Origin: Streptococcus ruminantium
Lineage (GTDB): Bacteria > Bacillota > Bacilli > Lactobacillales > Streptococcaceae
Direction of reading: 5' to 3'
DNA: 64,000 nucleotides
Assembly (NCBI RefSeq): GCF_003609975.1
Contig: NZ_AP018400.1
Coordinates: forward strand, 1,748,501-1,812,500
Under the pieces are notes generated by a model. The model was not told the DNA's origin. It saw nothing but the letters and a program-made list of their open reading frames with translations, and made no database searches. A program made the position numbers and the translations under genes. The first letter of the stretch is position 1. Every line of letters starts with the position of its first letter. Positions 49,171 to 58,882 of this stretch are shown in pieces.

Positions 49171-49194
49171 GGTATTGATTGGTAAATCAATACC
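49171..49194. promoter_or_regulatory. Perfect inverted repeat between GIY-YIG and FUSC genes
   Basis: GGTATTGATT and AATCAATACC, 10 bp each, 4-base centre. A partly overlapping second pairing (TTTACCAAT ... ATTGGTAAA) is also possible. Without a T-run it looks more like an operator than a terminator, and lies between divergent genes. Confidence 0.5.
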
Positions 49195-49256
49195 TGTTAT
49201 GCTTAGTATAACAGCTTTTTTGCTTCTATGATACAATGAAAGAAAAGGAGATTACT

Positions 49257-50237
49257 ATGCCCATTTTTCAACGAACCATAAAACTGATACTGGCAACTGT
49301 CTTAGCCATCTACCTTGCAGATTGGCTGGGATTAGCCTATGCGACATCGGCTGGGATTATCGCAATTTTGAGTGTTTTAGATACCCGAAAATCTAGTTTC
49401 AAAATGGCATGCAATCGTCTCTTTTCCACCCTTTTAGCGCTAACAATAGCCTCTCTGACCTTTGTATTGTTTGGGTTTGACATCTGGACTCTCACTATCT
49501 ATCTAGCATTCTATGTTCCTATCGCTTATCATTTCGGCTGGGAAGCAGGCATTGCACCTTCAACCGTCCTTGCCGCCCATCTCCTACTAGAGCAAAATAT
49601 ATCCTTTTCTTTTTTAGGCAATGAACTAGCACTTTTTCTACTTGGAACAGGACTAGCCCTCTTATTCAACAACCTCTATATGCCTTCACAAGAACAGAAT
49701 ATTGAGGCCTATCACGCGCAGGTGGAAGACCTGCTCAAACAGATTCTCCTACGCTTTGAATCCTTCTTACTAAATGGTGATGGTCGTAATGAAGCTCAGC
49801 TCATCAACCAGTTAGACCTGACTCTTGAAAAAGCCTTGAAAGTCGTCTACCTAGACCGCCATAACCAACTTTTTCAGCAAACCAACTATCAGGTCCATTA
49901 TTTTGAAATGCGTGCCGCCCAAAATAAAATCCTGCGTACCATGGCAGGAAATATTAACAAATGCTTACTGGAAGGTCGAGAAAATATTATTTTAGCTAGT
50001 CTGTTTGAGCGAGTAGCCCAGCAACTTAGTCGAGAAAATTCAGCCAAGGAACTTTTACTGGACATTGAACTCTTTCATACTACCTTCCGCGAGCGACCGC
50101 TCCCACAGACCAGAGAAGAATTTGAGACCAGAGCAACCCTCTTCCAACTCCTACATGACATGGAAGCTTTTATTCGACTTAAGGTCGAATTTTACCAAAC
50201 CTACTCAAAAGAAGATGAAAAAGACCCATCAGTATGA
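49257..50237 (+). CDS. FUSC/aromatic acid exporter (ArAE) family membrane protein
   Basis: 326 residues. Six or so membrane segments in the first 145 residues (MPIFQRTIKLILATVLAIYL, AYATSAGIIAILSVLDTRKS) and a cytosolic C-terminal helical domain (about 150-326). This fits the Firmicute ArAE_1 (DUF939-like) proteins. AAAGGAGA precedes the ATG at 49257; an upstream ATG at 49236 lies before that site. Substrate unknown. Confidence 0.85.
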   Translation: MPIFQRTIKLILATVLAIYLADWLGLAYATSAGIIAILSVLDTRKSSFKMACNRLFSTLLALTIASLTFVLFGFDIWTLTIYLAFYVPIAYHFGWEAGIAPSTVLAAHLLLEQNISFSFLGNELALFLLGTGLALLFNNLYMPSQEQNIEAYHAQVEDLLKQILLRFESFLLNGDGRNEAQLINQLDLTLEKALKVVYLDRHNQLFQQTNYQVHYFEMRAAQNKILRTMAGNINKCLLEGRENIILASLFERVAQQLSRENSAKELLLDIELFHTTFRERPLPQTREEFETRATLFQLLHDMEAFIRLKVEFYQTYSKEDEKDPSV

Positions 50238-50258
50238 CTGGCGGGTCTTAGGTGTTTT
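50220..50258 (+). terminator. Terminator after the FUSC gene
   Basis: Stem AAGACCC/GGGTCTT with inner CAGT/ACTG, then TTTT. Overlaps the end of the coding region. Confidence 0.65.
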
Positions 50259-50268
50259 ATGAACAAGA

Positions 50269-51399
50269 TTAGACAATCGCTTGATCTGTGTCATCATCAA
50301 AGAAATGTGCCTTATTGAGGTTGAAGGTCAAACGAACTTTATCACCTGGATTATGGTAATCACGCGCATCAACACGAGAAACAAATTCTGTATCACCAAC
50401 CTTAGAATAGAGCATAGTTTCTGCACCAAGAAGCTCTGAAACGACAACTTCTGCCTCAACGATAGAACTTGGGAAAGTATCCAATTCCAACTGAGAAGCC
50501 TTGATGTCTTCCGGACGAATACCAAGTGTAAATGATTTACCATTGTAGCCTTTTTCTTCCAAGTGTTTGCGACGTCCCTCTGGAAGATCAACCTTGAAGC
50601 CATCTCCCACAAGAACACCATCTTGAAGTGTAACTGTGAAGAAGTTCATAGCAGGGCTACCAATAAAGCTAGCGACAAACTTGTTAACCGGCTTATTGTA
50701 CAATTCTTCTGGGCTACCAATTTGCTCAATCCGACCAATCGTACCTGTACCTGCATCATTCTTAGTTGCAGACATGATAACGATGCGGTCTGCCAAGGTC
50801 ATTGCTTCTGTCTGATCGTGGGTTACGTAGATAGTTGTTGCGCCAATACGACGGTGAATTTTAGCGATTTCTGTACGCATAGATACACGAAGTTTGGCAT
50901 CCAAGTTTGATAAAGGTTCGTCCATCAAGAACACCTTGGCATCACGAACGATAGCACGTCCCATAGCAACACGTTGACGTTGACCACCAGAAAGATCCGC
51001 TGGTTTACGTTGCAAGAATTCTGTCAAACCAAGGATTTGCGCTGCTTCTTCTACACGCTTTTTGATTTCGTCCTTGCTGTACTTGCGTAATTTAAGGCCG
51101 AAAGCCATATTATCAAATACAGTCATGTGCGGATAAAGGGCATAGTTCTGGAAAACCATAGCAATATCGCGATCTTTTGGTGCTACATCGTTCATCAATA
51201 CGCCATCAATGTATGCTTCTCCTTCTGTGATGTCTTCCAGACCAGCAATCATACGAAGGGTTGTTGACTTACCACATCCTGAAGGACCTACGAATACGAT
51301 AAATTCCTTATCCTTGATGTCCAAATTGAAATTTTCTACTGAGTAATGCTCACTATTTGGGTATTTTTTATAGATATTCTTTAAATTCAGTTGAACCAT
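50269..51399 (-). CDS. msmK: Multiple-sugar ABC transporter ATPase MsmK
   Basis: 376 residues. Walker A FVGPSGCGKSTTLRMIAG, signature DLSGGQRQRVAMGRAIVR, Walker B VFLMDEPLSNLDAKL, switch TIYVTHDQTEAM and a C-terminal TOBE domain (FTLGIRPEDIKASQ). In streptococci MsmK energises several sugar importers whose operons lack an ATPase; it stands alone here too, which fits that role. A cre-like site overlaps the promoter, so carbon catabolite control is likely. Confidence 0.94.
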   Translation of the reverse strand: MVQLNLKNIYKKYPNSEHYSVENFNLDIKDKEFIVFVGPSGCGKSTTLRMIAGLEDITEGEAYIDGVLMNDVAPKDRDIAMVFQNYALYPHMTVFDNMAFGLKLRKYSKDEIKKRVEEAAQILGLTEFLQRKPADLSGGQRQRVAMGRAIVRDAKVFLMDEPLSNLDAKLRVSMRTEIAKIHRRIGATTIYVTHDQTEAMTLADRIVIMSATKNDAGTGTIGRIEQIGSPEELYNKPVNKFVASFIGSPAMNFFTVTLQDGVLVGDGFKVDLPEGRRKHLEEKGYNGKSFTLGIRPEDIKASQLELDTFPSSIVEAEVVVSELLGAETMLYSKVGDTEFVSRVDARDYHNPGDKVRLTFNLNKAHFFDDDTDQAIV

Positions 51400-51428
51400 A
51401 GTCCGGCCTCGCTTTCTTTTATGCTTCC

Positions 51429-51450
51429 ATTATATATGAAAGCGTTTTAT
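51429..51450 (-). promoter_or_regulatory. msmK promoter with cre site
   Basis: TATAAT on the minus strand (51429-51434). TGAAAGCGTTTTAT at 51437-51450 is close to the CcpA cre consensus (TGWAARCGYTWNCW) and covers the spacer. Confidence 0.7.
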
Positions 51451-51474
51451 TTTTCTAGGTCAGGGTGAACAAAA

Positions 51475-51509
51475 AGAAAAAAATCTTTTGTACATCTTGC
51501 ACAAAAGAT
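51475..51509 (-). terminator. Terminator of the PucR-type regulator gene
   Basis: Stem ATCTTTTGT/ACAAAAGAT (51483-51491, 51501-51509) followed by seven T on the minus strand, just past the stop codon at 51515. Confidence 0.88.
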
Positions 51510-51514
51510 CAGCA

Positions 51515-52381
51515 TCATTGTTCCATTAGCACTTGGTAACACATGGTCAAATCGGTTAGCTCTTTTAATTGTAAGCCTGTCAAATCTTGCCATTTTTCCA
51601 AACGATATTGAAGGGTATTGCGATGAACATAGAGGCGTTGGGCCGCCTTGGTTACCACTGCAGCCTCGGACCAAAGAGCCAAAATAGTTTCCTCAAGTTG
51701 ATCCTGACTTAGAAGCAAGCCACGTAAAACCGATTTTAAGTACTGTCTCCCCCTGCTGCCCTGTCCCGTACCCAAGATGAATACTTGACTAAAGCGTAAA
51801 AAGGTTGACTGATGGACTGAATGTTTCCAGTCGGTAAACAAATTCACTTCTGCTTGAAAAATCTGCGGCCATTCTTGCACAATTTGTTGCGGCCATATTT
51901 GTCCGATAAATACTGCCAACTTCAAACCCAAATCATATTCCAAAGCAGGGAGCACTGATTGAACAATCTCCTCAACATCAACCCTAAAGGTCTGGTCTAA
52001 AACAAAGACATAGTCCCACTTCGATTGCTGAAAAACGGTCACTTGATTCGTCAACAAGTCTCCCATCATCTCCAACAAGGTCTTAATCGCTTCTGTATCA
52101 CTAGAACCCGGAATATGGATATAAATAGCCTGTAAAGCTCCCAAAGGTTGAGGAAGTTTCCCACCTTGATTTAGATAAAGAAACCAAGGGTTAGAAGAAG
52201 TTTGTTTAGTCTTACCAGTCAATAGCTCAAATAAGAATAGTTCCCTTGCTGTCAACTCCTCTTTGGGAACTTGTAAACAACGTCCATCTTCTAAAACCAG
52301 TGAAAGCCATGACGATTGTGGCAATTCTTCTTCCACGATTCGAGCAGTTGGAAACCAAGAAACTAACTCCTTTTCGTACAT
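51515..52381 (-). CDS. PucR/CdaR-type transcriptional regulator
   Basis: 288 residues. The C-terminal PucR helix-turn-helix is clear: TKAAQRLYVHRNTLQYRLEK then LTGLQLKELTDLTM. The rest is a poorly conserved sensor region. AAGGGG precedes the ATG at 52381, which sits 1 bp after the mrnC stop; a longer frame to 52405 overlaps mrnC. Next to msmK, so a link to sugar uptake is possible but unproven. Confidence 0.82.
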   Translation of the reverse strand: MYEKELVSWFPTARIVEEELPQSSWLSLVLEDGRCLQVPKEELTARELFLFELLTGKTKQTSSNPWFLYLNQGGKLPQPLGALQAIYIHIPGSSDTEAIKTLLEMMGDLLTNQVTVFQQSKWDYVFVLDQTFRVDVEEIVQSVLPALEYDLGLKLAVFIGQIWPQQIVQEWPQIFQAEVNLFTDWKHSVHQSTFLRFSQVFILGTGQGSRGRQYLKSVLRGLLLSQDQLEETILALWSEAAVVTKAAQRLYVHRNTLQYRLEKWQDLTGLQLKELTDLTMCYQVLMEQ

Positions 52382-52382
52382 T

Positions 52383-52781
52383 CTAGCCCCTTTCCACTCG
52401 TTCAATACACCAAGTCACCAACTCTTCTAGACGCTCGATTTCCCCAGTCATATGCAGGTAGCCCAAAACCGCCTCAAAGCCTGTAGACATGCGATAGGTC
52501 ACCACATCCGCATTCTTAGCTTTGGTGTGACTGTGGGTATTGCGCCCTCGCTTATAGATTTCCTCCTCTTTTTCGGTCAATAGCTGAGCCTCTAAGAGGG
52601 CTGAAACTAGGCTTGCCTGCGCCTTAGCTGATACGTATTTGTTGGCCTCGCTGTGCAATTTATTAGGCTTGGTTATGCCCTTGAAAATCAAATGCCTGCG
52701 AATATACATGGCATAAACCGCATCACCCTCAAAAGCAAGAGCAATGCCATTGATGAGATTAACATCTACTGAACTAGTCAC
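52383..52781 (-). CDS. mrnC: Mini-ribonuclease III
   Basis: 132 residues, RNase III catalytic domain without a dsRNA-binding domain. The signature is NGIALAFEGDAVYAMYIRRH, with the second acidic site near FEAVLGYLHMTGEIERLEEL. MrnC matures 23S rRNA ends. Overlaps cysS by 8 bp, a standard Firmicute pair. Confidence 0.95.
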   Translation of the reverse strand: MTSSVDVNLINGIALAFEGDAVYAMYIRRHLIFKGITKPNKLHSEANKYVSAKAQASLVSALLEAQLLTEKEEEIYKRGRNTHSHTKAKNADVVTYRMSTGFEAVLGYLHMTGEIERLEELVTWCIERVERG

Positions 52782-54117
52782 GTGTCCACCTCACTCCATC
52801 TTTTGTATCCAATAGTTTGATACCTTGAGATGCCAGTTCATCACGGATTCGGTCAGCTGTAGCAAAATCTCGATTAGCACGAGCTGCTTGACGCTCCGCA
52901 ATCAAGACCTCAATCTCGCTGTCCAAGACATCCTCTTCAAAGACAATACCGAAAACTGCCAACATCTTCCCAAAGGCTTCTTTGACTGCTTCATCGTAGT
53001 TGCCAGAGTTAATCCACTTAGCAAAATCAAAGACAACTGTAATACCATTTGCCGCATTGAAGTCATCATTCATTGCCGACTCAAAAGCCGACAAATAGTG
53101 ATTCAGACCTGCTTCATCCGTGACCATTGATACCGGTTGAGTGTAGGTATTTTTCAAATACTTGAGATTTACCTCCGCATCATGGATAGCCTTTTCAGTA
53201 TAGTTAAGTGGACGACGATAGTGCTGAGTGGATAGGAAGAAACGCAGAATCTGTCCGTCAATTTGCTCCAACATATCATGTGCTGTCAGAAAATTGCCTA
53301 AGGACTTGGACATTTTTTCATCATTGATATTGAGCATGGCATTGTGCATCCAGTAGTTAGCAAAAGTCTGACCTGTCTTACACTCTGATTGGGCAATTTC
53401 ATTGGTATGGTGAGGAAACTCCAAATCTGCACCGCCACCATGAATATCAATAGTGTCTCCCAAAATCTCTGTCGCCATAACCGAGCACTCAATATGCCAA
53501 CCAGGGCGACCAGCGCCCCAAGGACTCTCCCAAGAAACCTCACCTGGCTTAGCTGACTTCCAAAGAGCAAAGTCAAAAGGATGCTCCTTGAGCTGACCTT
53601 CCCCATCAACCCGACCAGAAGCACCGGCCTCAAGGTCCGATAAGGTTTTATTAGCTAGACGAGCATAGTTTTCAGCTCTTTTCACCCGGAAATAGACATC
53701 ACCAGCCGCCTCATAAGCATAGCCCTTGTCCATCAAGACTTGCACAAAATCAATAATCTCATCCATGTAATCAATAACACGTGGATTGTTTGTTGCAGGT
53801 TTAACACCCAAGCTAGCTACATCTTCTTTGAAGGCTGCAATAAACCGATCAGACAATTCTTTGGTTGTCATACCAGCTTCATTGGCAGCTTTGATAATTT
53901 TATCGTCCACATCTGTGAAATTGGAAACGTACATCACCTCATAACCACAGTACTCAAAATAACGCCGAATAGTATCAAAAGCCACCACACTACGAGCATT
54001 GCCAATATGGATATAGTTGTAAACTGTTGGACCACAGACATACATCTTGACCTTGCCTTCTTCCAAGGGCACAAACTCACGCAAACTGCGAGTCATGGTA
54101 TCGTAAATTCTAATCAT
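52774..54117 (-). CDS. cysS: Cysteinyl-tRNA synthetase
   Basis: 447 residues. Zinc cysteine and HIGH-type motif in VCGPTVYNYIHIGNARSV, further zinc ligands in GWHIECSVMATEILG and HHTNEIAQSE, and KMSKSLGN. GGAG precedes the ATG at 54117; a frame to 54141 is longer but out of line with homologues. With cysE nearby this forms a cysteine-related cluster. Confidence 0.97.
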   Translation of the reverse strand: MIRIYDTMTRSLREFVPLEEGKVKMYVCGPTVYNYIHIGNARSVVAFDTIRRYFEYCGYEVMYVSNFTDVDDKIIKAANEAGMTTKELSDRFIAAFKEDVASLGVKPATNNPRVIDYMDEIIDFVQVLMDKGYAYEAAGDVYFRVKRAENYARLANKTLSDLEAGASGRVDGEGQLKEHPFDFALWKSAKPGEVSWESPWGAGRPGWHIECSVMATEILGDTIDIHGGGADLEFPHHTNEIAQSECKTGQTFANYWMHNAMLNINDEKMSKSLGNFLTAHDMLEQIDGQILRFFLSTQHYRRPLNYTEKAIHDAEVNLKYLKNTYTQPVSMVTDEAGLNHYLSAFESAMNDDFNAANGITVVFDFAKWINSGNYDEAVKEAFGKMLAVFGIVFEEDVLDSEIEVLIAERQAARANRDFATADRIRDELASQGIKLLDTKDGVRWTRD

Positions 54118-54127
54118 AGATTCTCCA

Positions 54128-54313
54128 TTATCTCTGGGCATTTTTTAAAAATTGGTACTTTTGATAAAGTTTTACTAGCCAATAGGTCGTTGCTACCAAC
54201 CAAATCATTCCCAACTGCCACTTACCTTGTGAAAATTTTACAGATAACATGATGACACCTGCTATTGATGTCAGCACATAGGGCCAATTCTTTTGCAATA
54301 ATTCTTTTAACAT
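54128..54313 (-). CDS. Small two-helix membrane protein
   Basis: 61 residues with two hydrophobic segments (YVLTSIAGVIMLSV and LGMIWLVATTYWLVKLY) and basic ends. Not recognised. It overlaps the phosphorylase stop by 7 bp and ends 10 bp before the cysS start, so it is part of the cysE-cysS transcript. Reality is supported by tight packing; function unknown. Confidence 0.65.
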   Translation of the reverse strand: MLKELLQKNWPYVLTSIAGVIMLSVKFSQGKWQLGMIWLVATTYWLVKLYQKYQFLKNAQR

Positions 54314-55083
54314 GATCTACTTTCTAACTTTTTAGCAATGGCCATAGCAACCTCAAAGAAGACCATGCAATCTTCCTGACGTTTATCCCACCGCACATCC
54401 CATTCATTTTTGTGGTGATCCACATAGTCTGCTGTGTAAAAAAATTGATAAACCTCAGCCTGACGAAAGTTTGCCCAGGCCATGATAGCAGAAGCTTCCA
54501 TATCGACCACCATGGCACCAGCGGCTAGGCGGCGTTTGACCTTGGCAGCCGTTTCCCGATAGAAAGCGTCCGTCGTCCAGGTCTTGGCCCGCACATGCTC
54601 GATTCCCACTTGATCCAAGGCCTTTTCCATGGTCAATAGCAGAGCCGGGTCATAGCTGATTTCGTCACTAGCCGAAGCATAATGATAGCTGGTTCCCTCA
54701 TCTCGCAGAGCAGAGCAAGGTAGGATAATCTTATCCGCTGGGATAGATTTGTCCAATACACCGCAAGTCCCCAAAATAATAAATTTCCTAAAGCCCTTGG
54801 CTTTCAACTCTTCTAAGTTTCCGACAATCATAGATGCCCCAATCGGTGCTAACATGACTCCTACCTGAATCCCCTCGACTTCATAGATATACCAAGGCAA
54901 ACGACCATTGAGATTATAAAGAGCACCGCCCTCACGCACATCTTTTAGCTTTGTAATTCTCTCGATCACCTCACCATTAAAGGAAAGAATCAACGTATCG
55001 CAGACCTCCCCTCCTCCACGAATGGAATGATCTGTCGGTTCAATGACAGCAGTACCGGTTTCAAATTCTTCTAGTAACATCAT
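54307..55083 (-). CDS. Nucleoside phosphorylase (uridine-phosphorylase-like)
   Basis: 258 residues of the PNP/UDP phosphorylase superfamily. VGVMLAPIGASMIVGNLEEL, FIILGTCGVLDKSI and the ribose-binding glutamate segment MVVDMEASAIMAWANF are visible. Which nucleoside it cleaves is open. Lies between cysE and cysS in the same operon. Confidence 0.85.
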   Translation of the reverse strand: MMLLEEFETGTAVIEPTDHSIRGGGEVCDTLILSFNGEVIERITKLKDVREGGALYNLNGRLPWYIYEVEGIQVGVMLAPIGASMIVGNLEELKAKGFRKFIILGTCGVLDKSIPADKIILPCSALRDEGTSYHYASASDEISYDPALLLTMEKALDQVGIEHVRAKTWTTDAFYRETAAKVKRRLAAGAMVVDMEASAIMAWANFRQAEVYQFFYTADYVDHHKNEWDVRWDKRQEDCMVFFEVAMAIAKKLESRSC

Positions 55084-55098
55084 TTTCCCTTGTTTATC

Positions 55099-55716
55099 TT
55101 ATAAATGCGAGGAATGGTGGCTAGCTTCTTTCAACTCAGCTAACTTGGTCGTATAGTGTTCCCGACCGTCTTCCATATCATGAATGACCTTCTCATCTTT
55201 TCTTCCATGGACGCGGACAATTTTGGCTGGCATACCAACCACTGTCACATTTGCCGGAACATCTGCTAAAACAACAGCTGCCGCTCCGACCTTGGCATTT
55301 TCACCAATTTCAATAGGACCAATAATCTGAGCATGAGCAGAAATTAGTGCTCCCTTGCGAACGGTAGGATGACGTTTACCACAATCCTTACCAGTCCCAC
55401 CCAAGGTCACTCCATGATAAAGCATAGCGCCCGACTCTATAACAGCAGTTTCTCCAATCACTAGACCAGCTCCATGATCAATGAAAACCCCCGCTTCGAT
55501 ACTAGCTCCAGGATGAATTTCAATATTGGTCCAAAAACGCCAAAATTGACTATGCATACGGGCCAATAACTTAAAGCCTTTTCCCCACATAAAATGAGAG
55601 AAACGATGAGCAGCTAGAGCCTTAACGCCAGGGTAGGTCAAAAGGACTTCCAGACTGGTTCGTGCTGCCGGATCTTTTTCTTTTACAATCTCAATGGTGT
55701 CTTTCCACCATCCCAT
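55099..55716 (-). CDS. cysE: Serine O-acetyltransferase
   Basis: 205 residues. Left-handed beta-helix enzyme: IEIHPGASIEAGVFIDHGAG, HGVTLGGTGKDCGKRHP and VGMPAKIVRVHGRK. It makes O-acetylserine for cysteine synthesis. AAGGAGTTACGAC sets the ATG at 55716 (MGWWKDTIEIVKEKDPAAR); the extension to 55761 is not used. The short Gram-positive form lacks the long N-terminal helices of the E. coli enzyme. Confidence 0.96.
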   Translation of the reverse strand: MGWWKDTIEIVKEKDPAARTSLEVLLTYPGVKALAAHRFSHFMWGKGFKLLARMHSQFWRFWTNIEIHPGASIEAGVFIDHGAGLVIGETAVIESGAMLYHGVTLGGTGKDCGKRHPTVRKGALISAHAQIIGPIEIGENAKVGAAAVVLADVPANVTVVGMPAKIVRVHGRKDEKVIHDMEDGREHYTTKLAELKEASHHSSHL

Positions 55717-55761
55717 GTCGTAACTCCTTCCTTTCCTAACGCATTCCGAGAAAATAGACAC

Positions 55762-56039
55762 TCAACCAGACAGCGAGAAAACCGTGAGACTGCAATTTTC
55801 AAAGAATGGTCTACTACGGAAAGAGGCTGGGCATAGCGTCCAGTCCTCTATTTTTATTTTCTGAAACTGTCTGACATAGTAGCTTATCCCTTTAGCAGTT
55901 AGATACTACTATCGTGAAAATAGAGATTGCGAAACAAGTCTCACAGACCCTTTTCATTTCAGCAACAGCACTATAACTACACCGTATTTGTGTTTGTTCT
56001 AACCTTTATCAACTGCTGGATCGTTTGAGCAGTCTATCA
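55762..56039. other. pnp-cysE spacer
   Basis: No gene. An imperfect hairpin AGAGGCTGGGC / GTCCAGTCCTCT at about 55828-55852 is followed by a T-rich stretch on the plus strand. Similar gaggctggg hairpins are common streptococcal intergenic repeats. No clear pnp terminator on the minus strand. Confidence 0.35.
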
Positions 56040-58256
56040 CTACTTTTTCTCCACCTTGTGGAACTTAAACTCCCCAAAATTACCGTCTTTTTTATCTTTG
56101 TGTTCCTTGTGACGACGTGGCTTGTCTGAACGTTCCCGCTTTTCTTCTGTGCAACCTTCTGGTCTTGGAAGAAGAGCCTTCATAGAAGCATCTACACGTC
56201 CCTTATCATCAATCTTGATAACCTTGACATCAACGACATCACCGATTTCTACCAAATCTTCGGGTTTGTTGACACGAGTCCAAGCCATTTCAGAAACATG
56301 CACCAAAGCATCCGTCTTGTCAAAGAGGTTAACAAAGGCACCGAACTTCTCTAGACGAACAACTTTCGCTTGATATACTTCATCCACCTTAGCCTCACGA
56401 ACAAGACCTGAAATAATCTCTTTCGTACGTTCAATCGCTTCACGGTCTGGTGAGAAGATTGCTACAAGACCGTCTTCATCAATATCAATTTTTACGCCAG
56501 TCTCTGCAATGATCTTGTCGATGGTCTCACCACCCTTACCAATAACAATCTTAATCTTATCAACATCAATCTTGATGGTATCGATCTTCGGTGCTGTCGG
56601 TGCCAAATCAGGACGAACCTCTGGAATAGTTGCTTCGATGACATCAAGAATCTCAAAACGAGCTTTCTTGGCTTGTGCAAGTGCTTCTTCCAAGATTTGC
56701 GGTGTGATGCCATCAATCTTTATATCCATTTGAAGGGCTGTAATCCCCTCACGAGTCCCTGCTACCTTAAAGTCCATATCTCCGAAATGGTCCTCAAGAC
56801 CTTGAATATCTGTCAAAACAGTATAATTGGTGCCATCTGAAATCAAGCCCATGGCAATTCCTGCAACCGGTGCCTTAATCGGTACACCACCCGCCATAAG
56901 GGCAAGTGTCCCAGCCGTGATAGAAGCTTGCGATGATGAACCATTCGATTCCAGAACCTCAGCGACCAAACGGATAGCATAAGGAAACTCCTCTAAACTT
57001 GGCAAAACTTGCTCAAGAGCACGCTCCCCAAGGGCACCATGACCGATTTCACGACGACCTGGTGCACCATAACGACCGGTTGAACCAACGGAGTATTGCG
57101 GGAAGTTGTAGTGGTGCAAGAAACGCTTCTTGTATTCATCATCCAAACCATCAATGATTTGGGTTTCACCCATCGGTGCCAACGTTAAAACAGAAAGTGC
57201 TTGTGTTTGGCCACGAGTGAAAAGACCTGATCCATGAACATTTGGTAAAAAATCTACCTCTGCATCAAGCGGGCGAATTTCATCTACGCGGCGGCCATCC
57301 GGACGAACCTTGTCCTCTGTGATCAAACGACGCACTTCTGCGTGCTCCATGAGTTCTAAGATTTCGTGAACATCGCGCATGATGCGGTCAAACTCTTCGT
57401 GTTCAGCGTATTTTTCTTCGTAGGCTGTGATGACTGCTTCACGAACTGCATTGGTTGCATCTTCGCGGGCTAGTTTTTCTTCAACCTGCACCGCTTTTTT
57501 CAAATCATCATTATAAATTGCCACGATCTCCGCCTGCAAGTCGGGATCAACTTGCAACAACTCAACATCTGCTTTTTCCTTACCCACTGCCGCTACGATT
57601 TGGTTTTGGAAGTCTAGCAATTCTTGAATGGCTGCATGGCCCTTGAGCAGAGCCTCAAGCATGATGTCCTCTGACAATTCTTTGGCACCTGACTCTACCA
57701 TGTTGATAGCATCCTTATTACCAGCCACTGTCAGATCAAGCAAGGACTCTTCCATCTCTGCCTTATCTGGATTGATGATAAATTCACTGTTTACATAGCC
57801 AACCTGAACACCTGCGATTGGTCCATTGAAGGGAATATCTGAGATAGCAAGAGCCAAGGAACTACCAAACATGGCTGCCATAGGAGCAGATGCATCTGGA
57901 TCATAAGAAAGAACCGTATTGATTACTTGCACTTCATTGCGGAAGCCTTCAGCGAACATTGGACGGATTGGACGGTCAATCAGACGTGCAGTTAGGGTCG
58001 CATCTGTTGATGGTCGGCCTTCACGCTTCATCCAACCACCTGGAAACTTCCCAGCAGCATACATCTTTTCTTCGTAGTTGACTTGGAGCGGAAAGAAGTC
58101 TCCCGTTGCCATTTTTTTGGACATAACCGCTGCAGTGAGAACTGTTGAGTCGCCATAGCGAACGACAACTGCACCGTTGGCCTGTTTGGCAACTTGACCT
58201 GTTTCAACAACCAACTTCTTGCCAGCAAAAACCGTTTCAAATACTTGTTTTGACAT
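56040..58256 (-). CDS. pnp: Polyribonucleotide nucleotidyltransferase (PNPase)
   Basis: 738 residues. Two RNase PH domains ([20 protein letters not shown]; the active core from [20 protein letters not shown] to [16 protein letters not shown]), a KH domain ([18 protein letters not shown]) and an S1 domain ([20 protein letters not shown]), with a basic C-terminal tail. 3'-5' exonuclease of the degradosome. AGGAGACAATTT sets the ATG at 58256. A long upstream region suggests leader control. Confidence 0.97.
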   Translation of the reverse strand: MSKQVFETVFAGKKLVVETGQVAKQANGAVVVRYGDSTVLTAAVMSKKMATGDFFPLQVNYEEKMYAAGKFPGGWMKREGRPSTDATLTARLIDRPIRPMFAEGFRNEVQVINTVLSYDPDASAPMAAMFGSSLALAISDIPFNGPIAGVQVGYVNSEFIINPDKAEMEESLLDLTVAGNKDAINMVESGAKELSEDIMLEALLKGHAAIQELLDFQNQIVAAVGKEKADVELLQVDPDLQAEIVAIYNDDLKKAVQVEEKLAREDATNAVREAVITAYEEKYAEHEEFDRIMRDVHEILELMEHAEVRRLITEDKVRPDGRRVDEIRPLDAEVDFLPNVHGSGLFTRGQTQALSVLTLAPMGETQIIDGLDDEYKKRFLHHYNFPQYSVGSTGRYGAPGRREIGHGALGERALEQVLPSLEEFPYAIRLVAEVLESNGSSSQASITAGTLALMAGGVPIKAPVAGIAMGLISDGTNYTVLTDIQGLEDHFGDMDFKVAGTREGITALQMDIKIDGITPQILEEALAQAKKARFEILDVIEATIPEVRPDLAPTAPKIDTIKIDVDKIKIVIGKGGETIDKIIAETGVKIDIDEDGLVAIFSPDREAIERTKEIISGLVREAKVDEVYQAKVVRLEKFGAFVNLFDKTDALVHVSEMAWTRVNKPEDLVEIGDVVDVKVIKIDDKGRVDASMKALLPRPEGCTEEKRERSDKPRRHKEHKDKKDGNFGEFKFHKVEKK

Positions 58257-58736
58257 AAATTGTCTCCTGATATTTATTTTGCTCAATAAAAATCAAACTT
58301 CAAACAAGAAAAAACGCAGAAATGCACTTCTATTTTGAGTTTCAACAGCAGTGGGAATCGTTAAAAATTTAACTTATGCCAAAAGGTAGCCCTACCGATA
58401 CCATAGCCAACTGATAGGAAGACAAACTAAAGTACTGTGCAAACAGAGTTTACCAAATTGAGTTCTTACCGTATGAATTTGATTTTTGCAGAGGAATACG
58501 TGTTTTCCACAAAGTTCAACCCAATACCCCTATCGGATTCAGCTTTGCACAAAACCACGCATACTCTTTATTTTATCATATTTGATGAAAAATGTGGGGA
58601 AATGAGGAAGGAATTTATGATAAAAACCGATGAAAAACGAATGAAGAACAGCATACATAAAAACACAACCTAAAATGAATAGGTGATGCAGTCTAAAAAT
58701 TCTGAACCAATGATATTTTTCAATTTTTTAAGTTAA
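58257..58736 (-). promoter_or_regulatory. pnp upstream leader region
   Basis: No gene recognised. A likely -10 (TATGAT or TAAAAT, 58570-58580) would give a leader of about 310 bases. The plus-strand frame at 58437-58673 has no ribosome site. pnp is autoregulated through its leader in other bacteria; whether that applies here is not visible. Confidence 0.4.
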
Positions 58737-58786
58737 TCAAAAAACACCTACTTCCTGCCGTTCATTTTGAGGGATTTAGGTGTTTT
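58737..58786 (-). terminator. Terminator of the lanthipeptide-like locus
   Basis: Perfect 10-bp stem AAAACACCTA/TAGGTGTTTT (58741-58750, 58777-58786), ending in T on the minus strand, about 95 bp past the regulator stop. Confidence 0.75.
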
Positions 58787-58882
58787 ATGATAATCTAAAC
58801 TGATTTTCAATATCAACTTAGTATTACTGGAGGAATTTTATCTCCAAATAAAATCACATATGTAAACAATAACAAACTAAAT

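Noticed and set aside
58437..58673. 78-codon plus frame upstream of pnp
   Set aside because: Lies in the pnp leader and promoter region on the opposite strand, no ribosome site.
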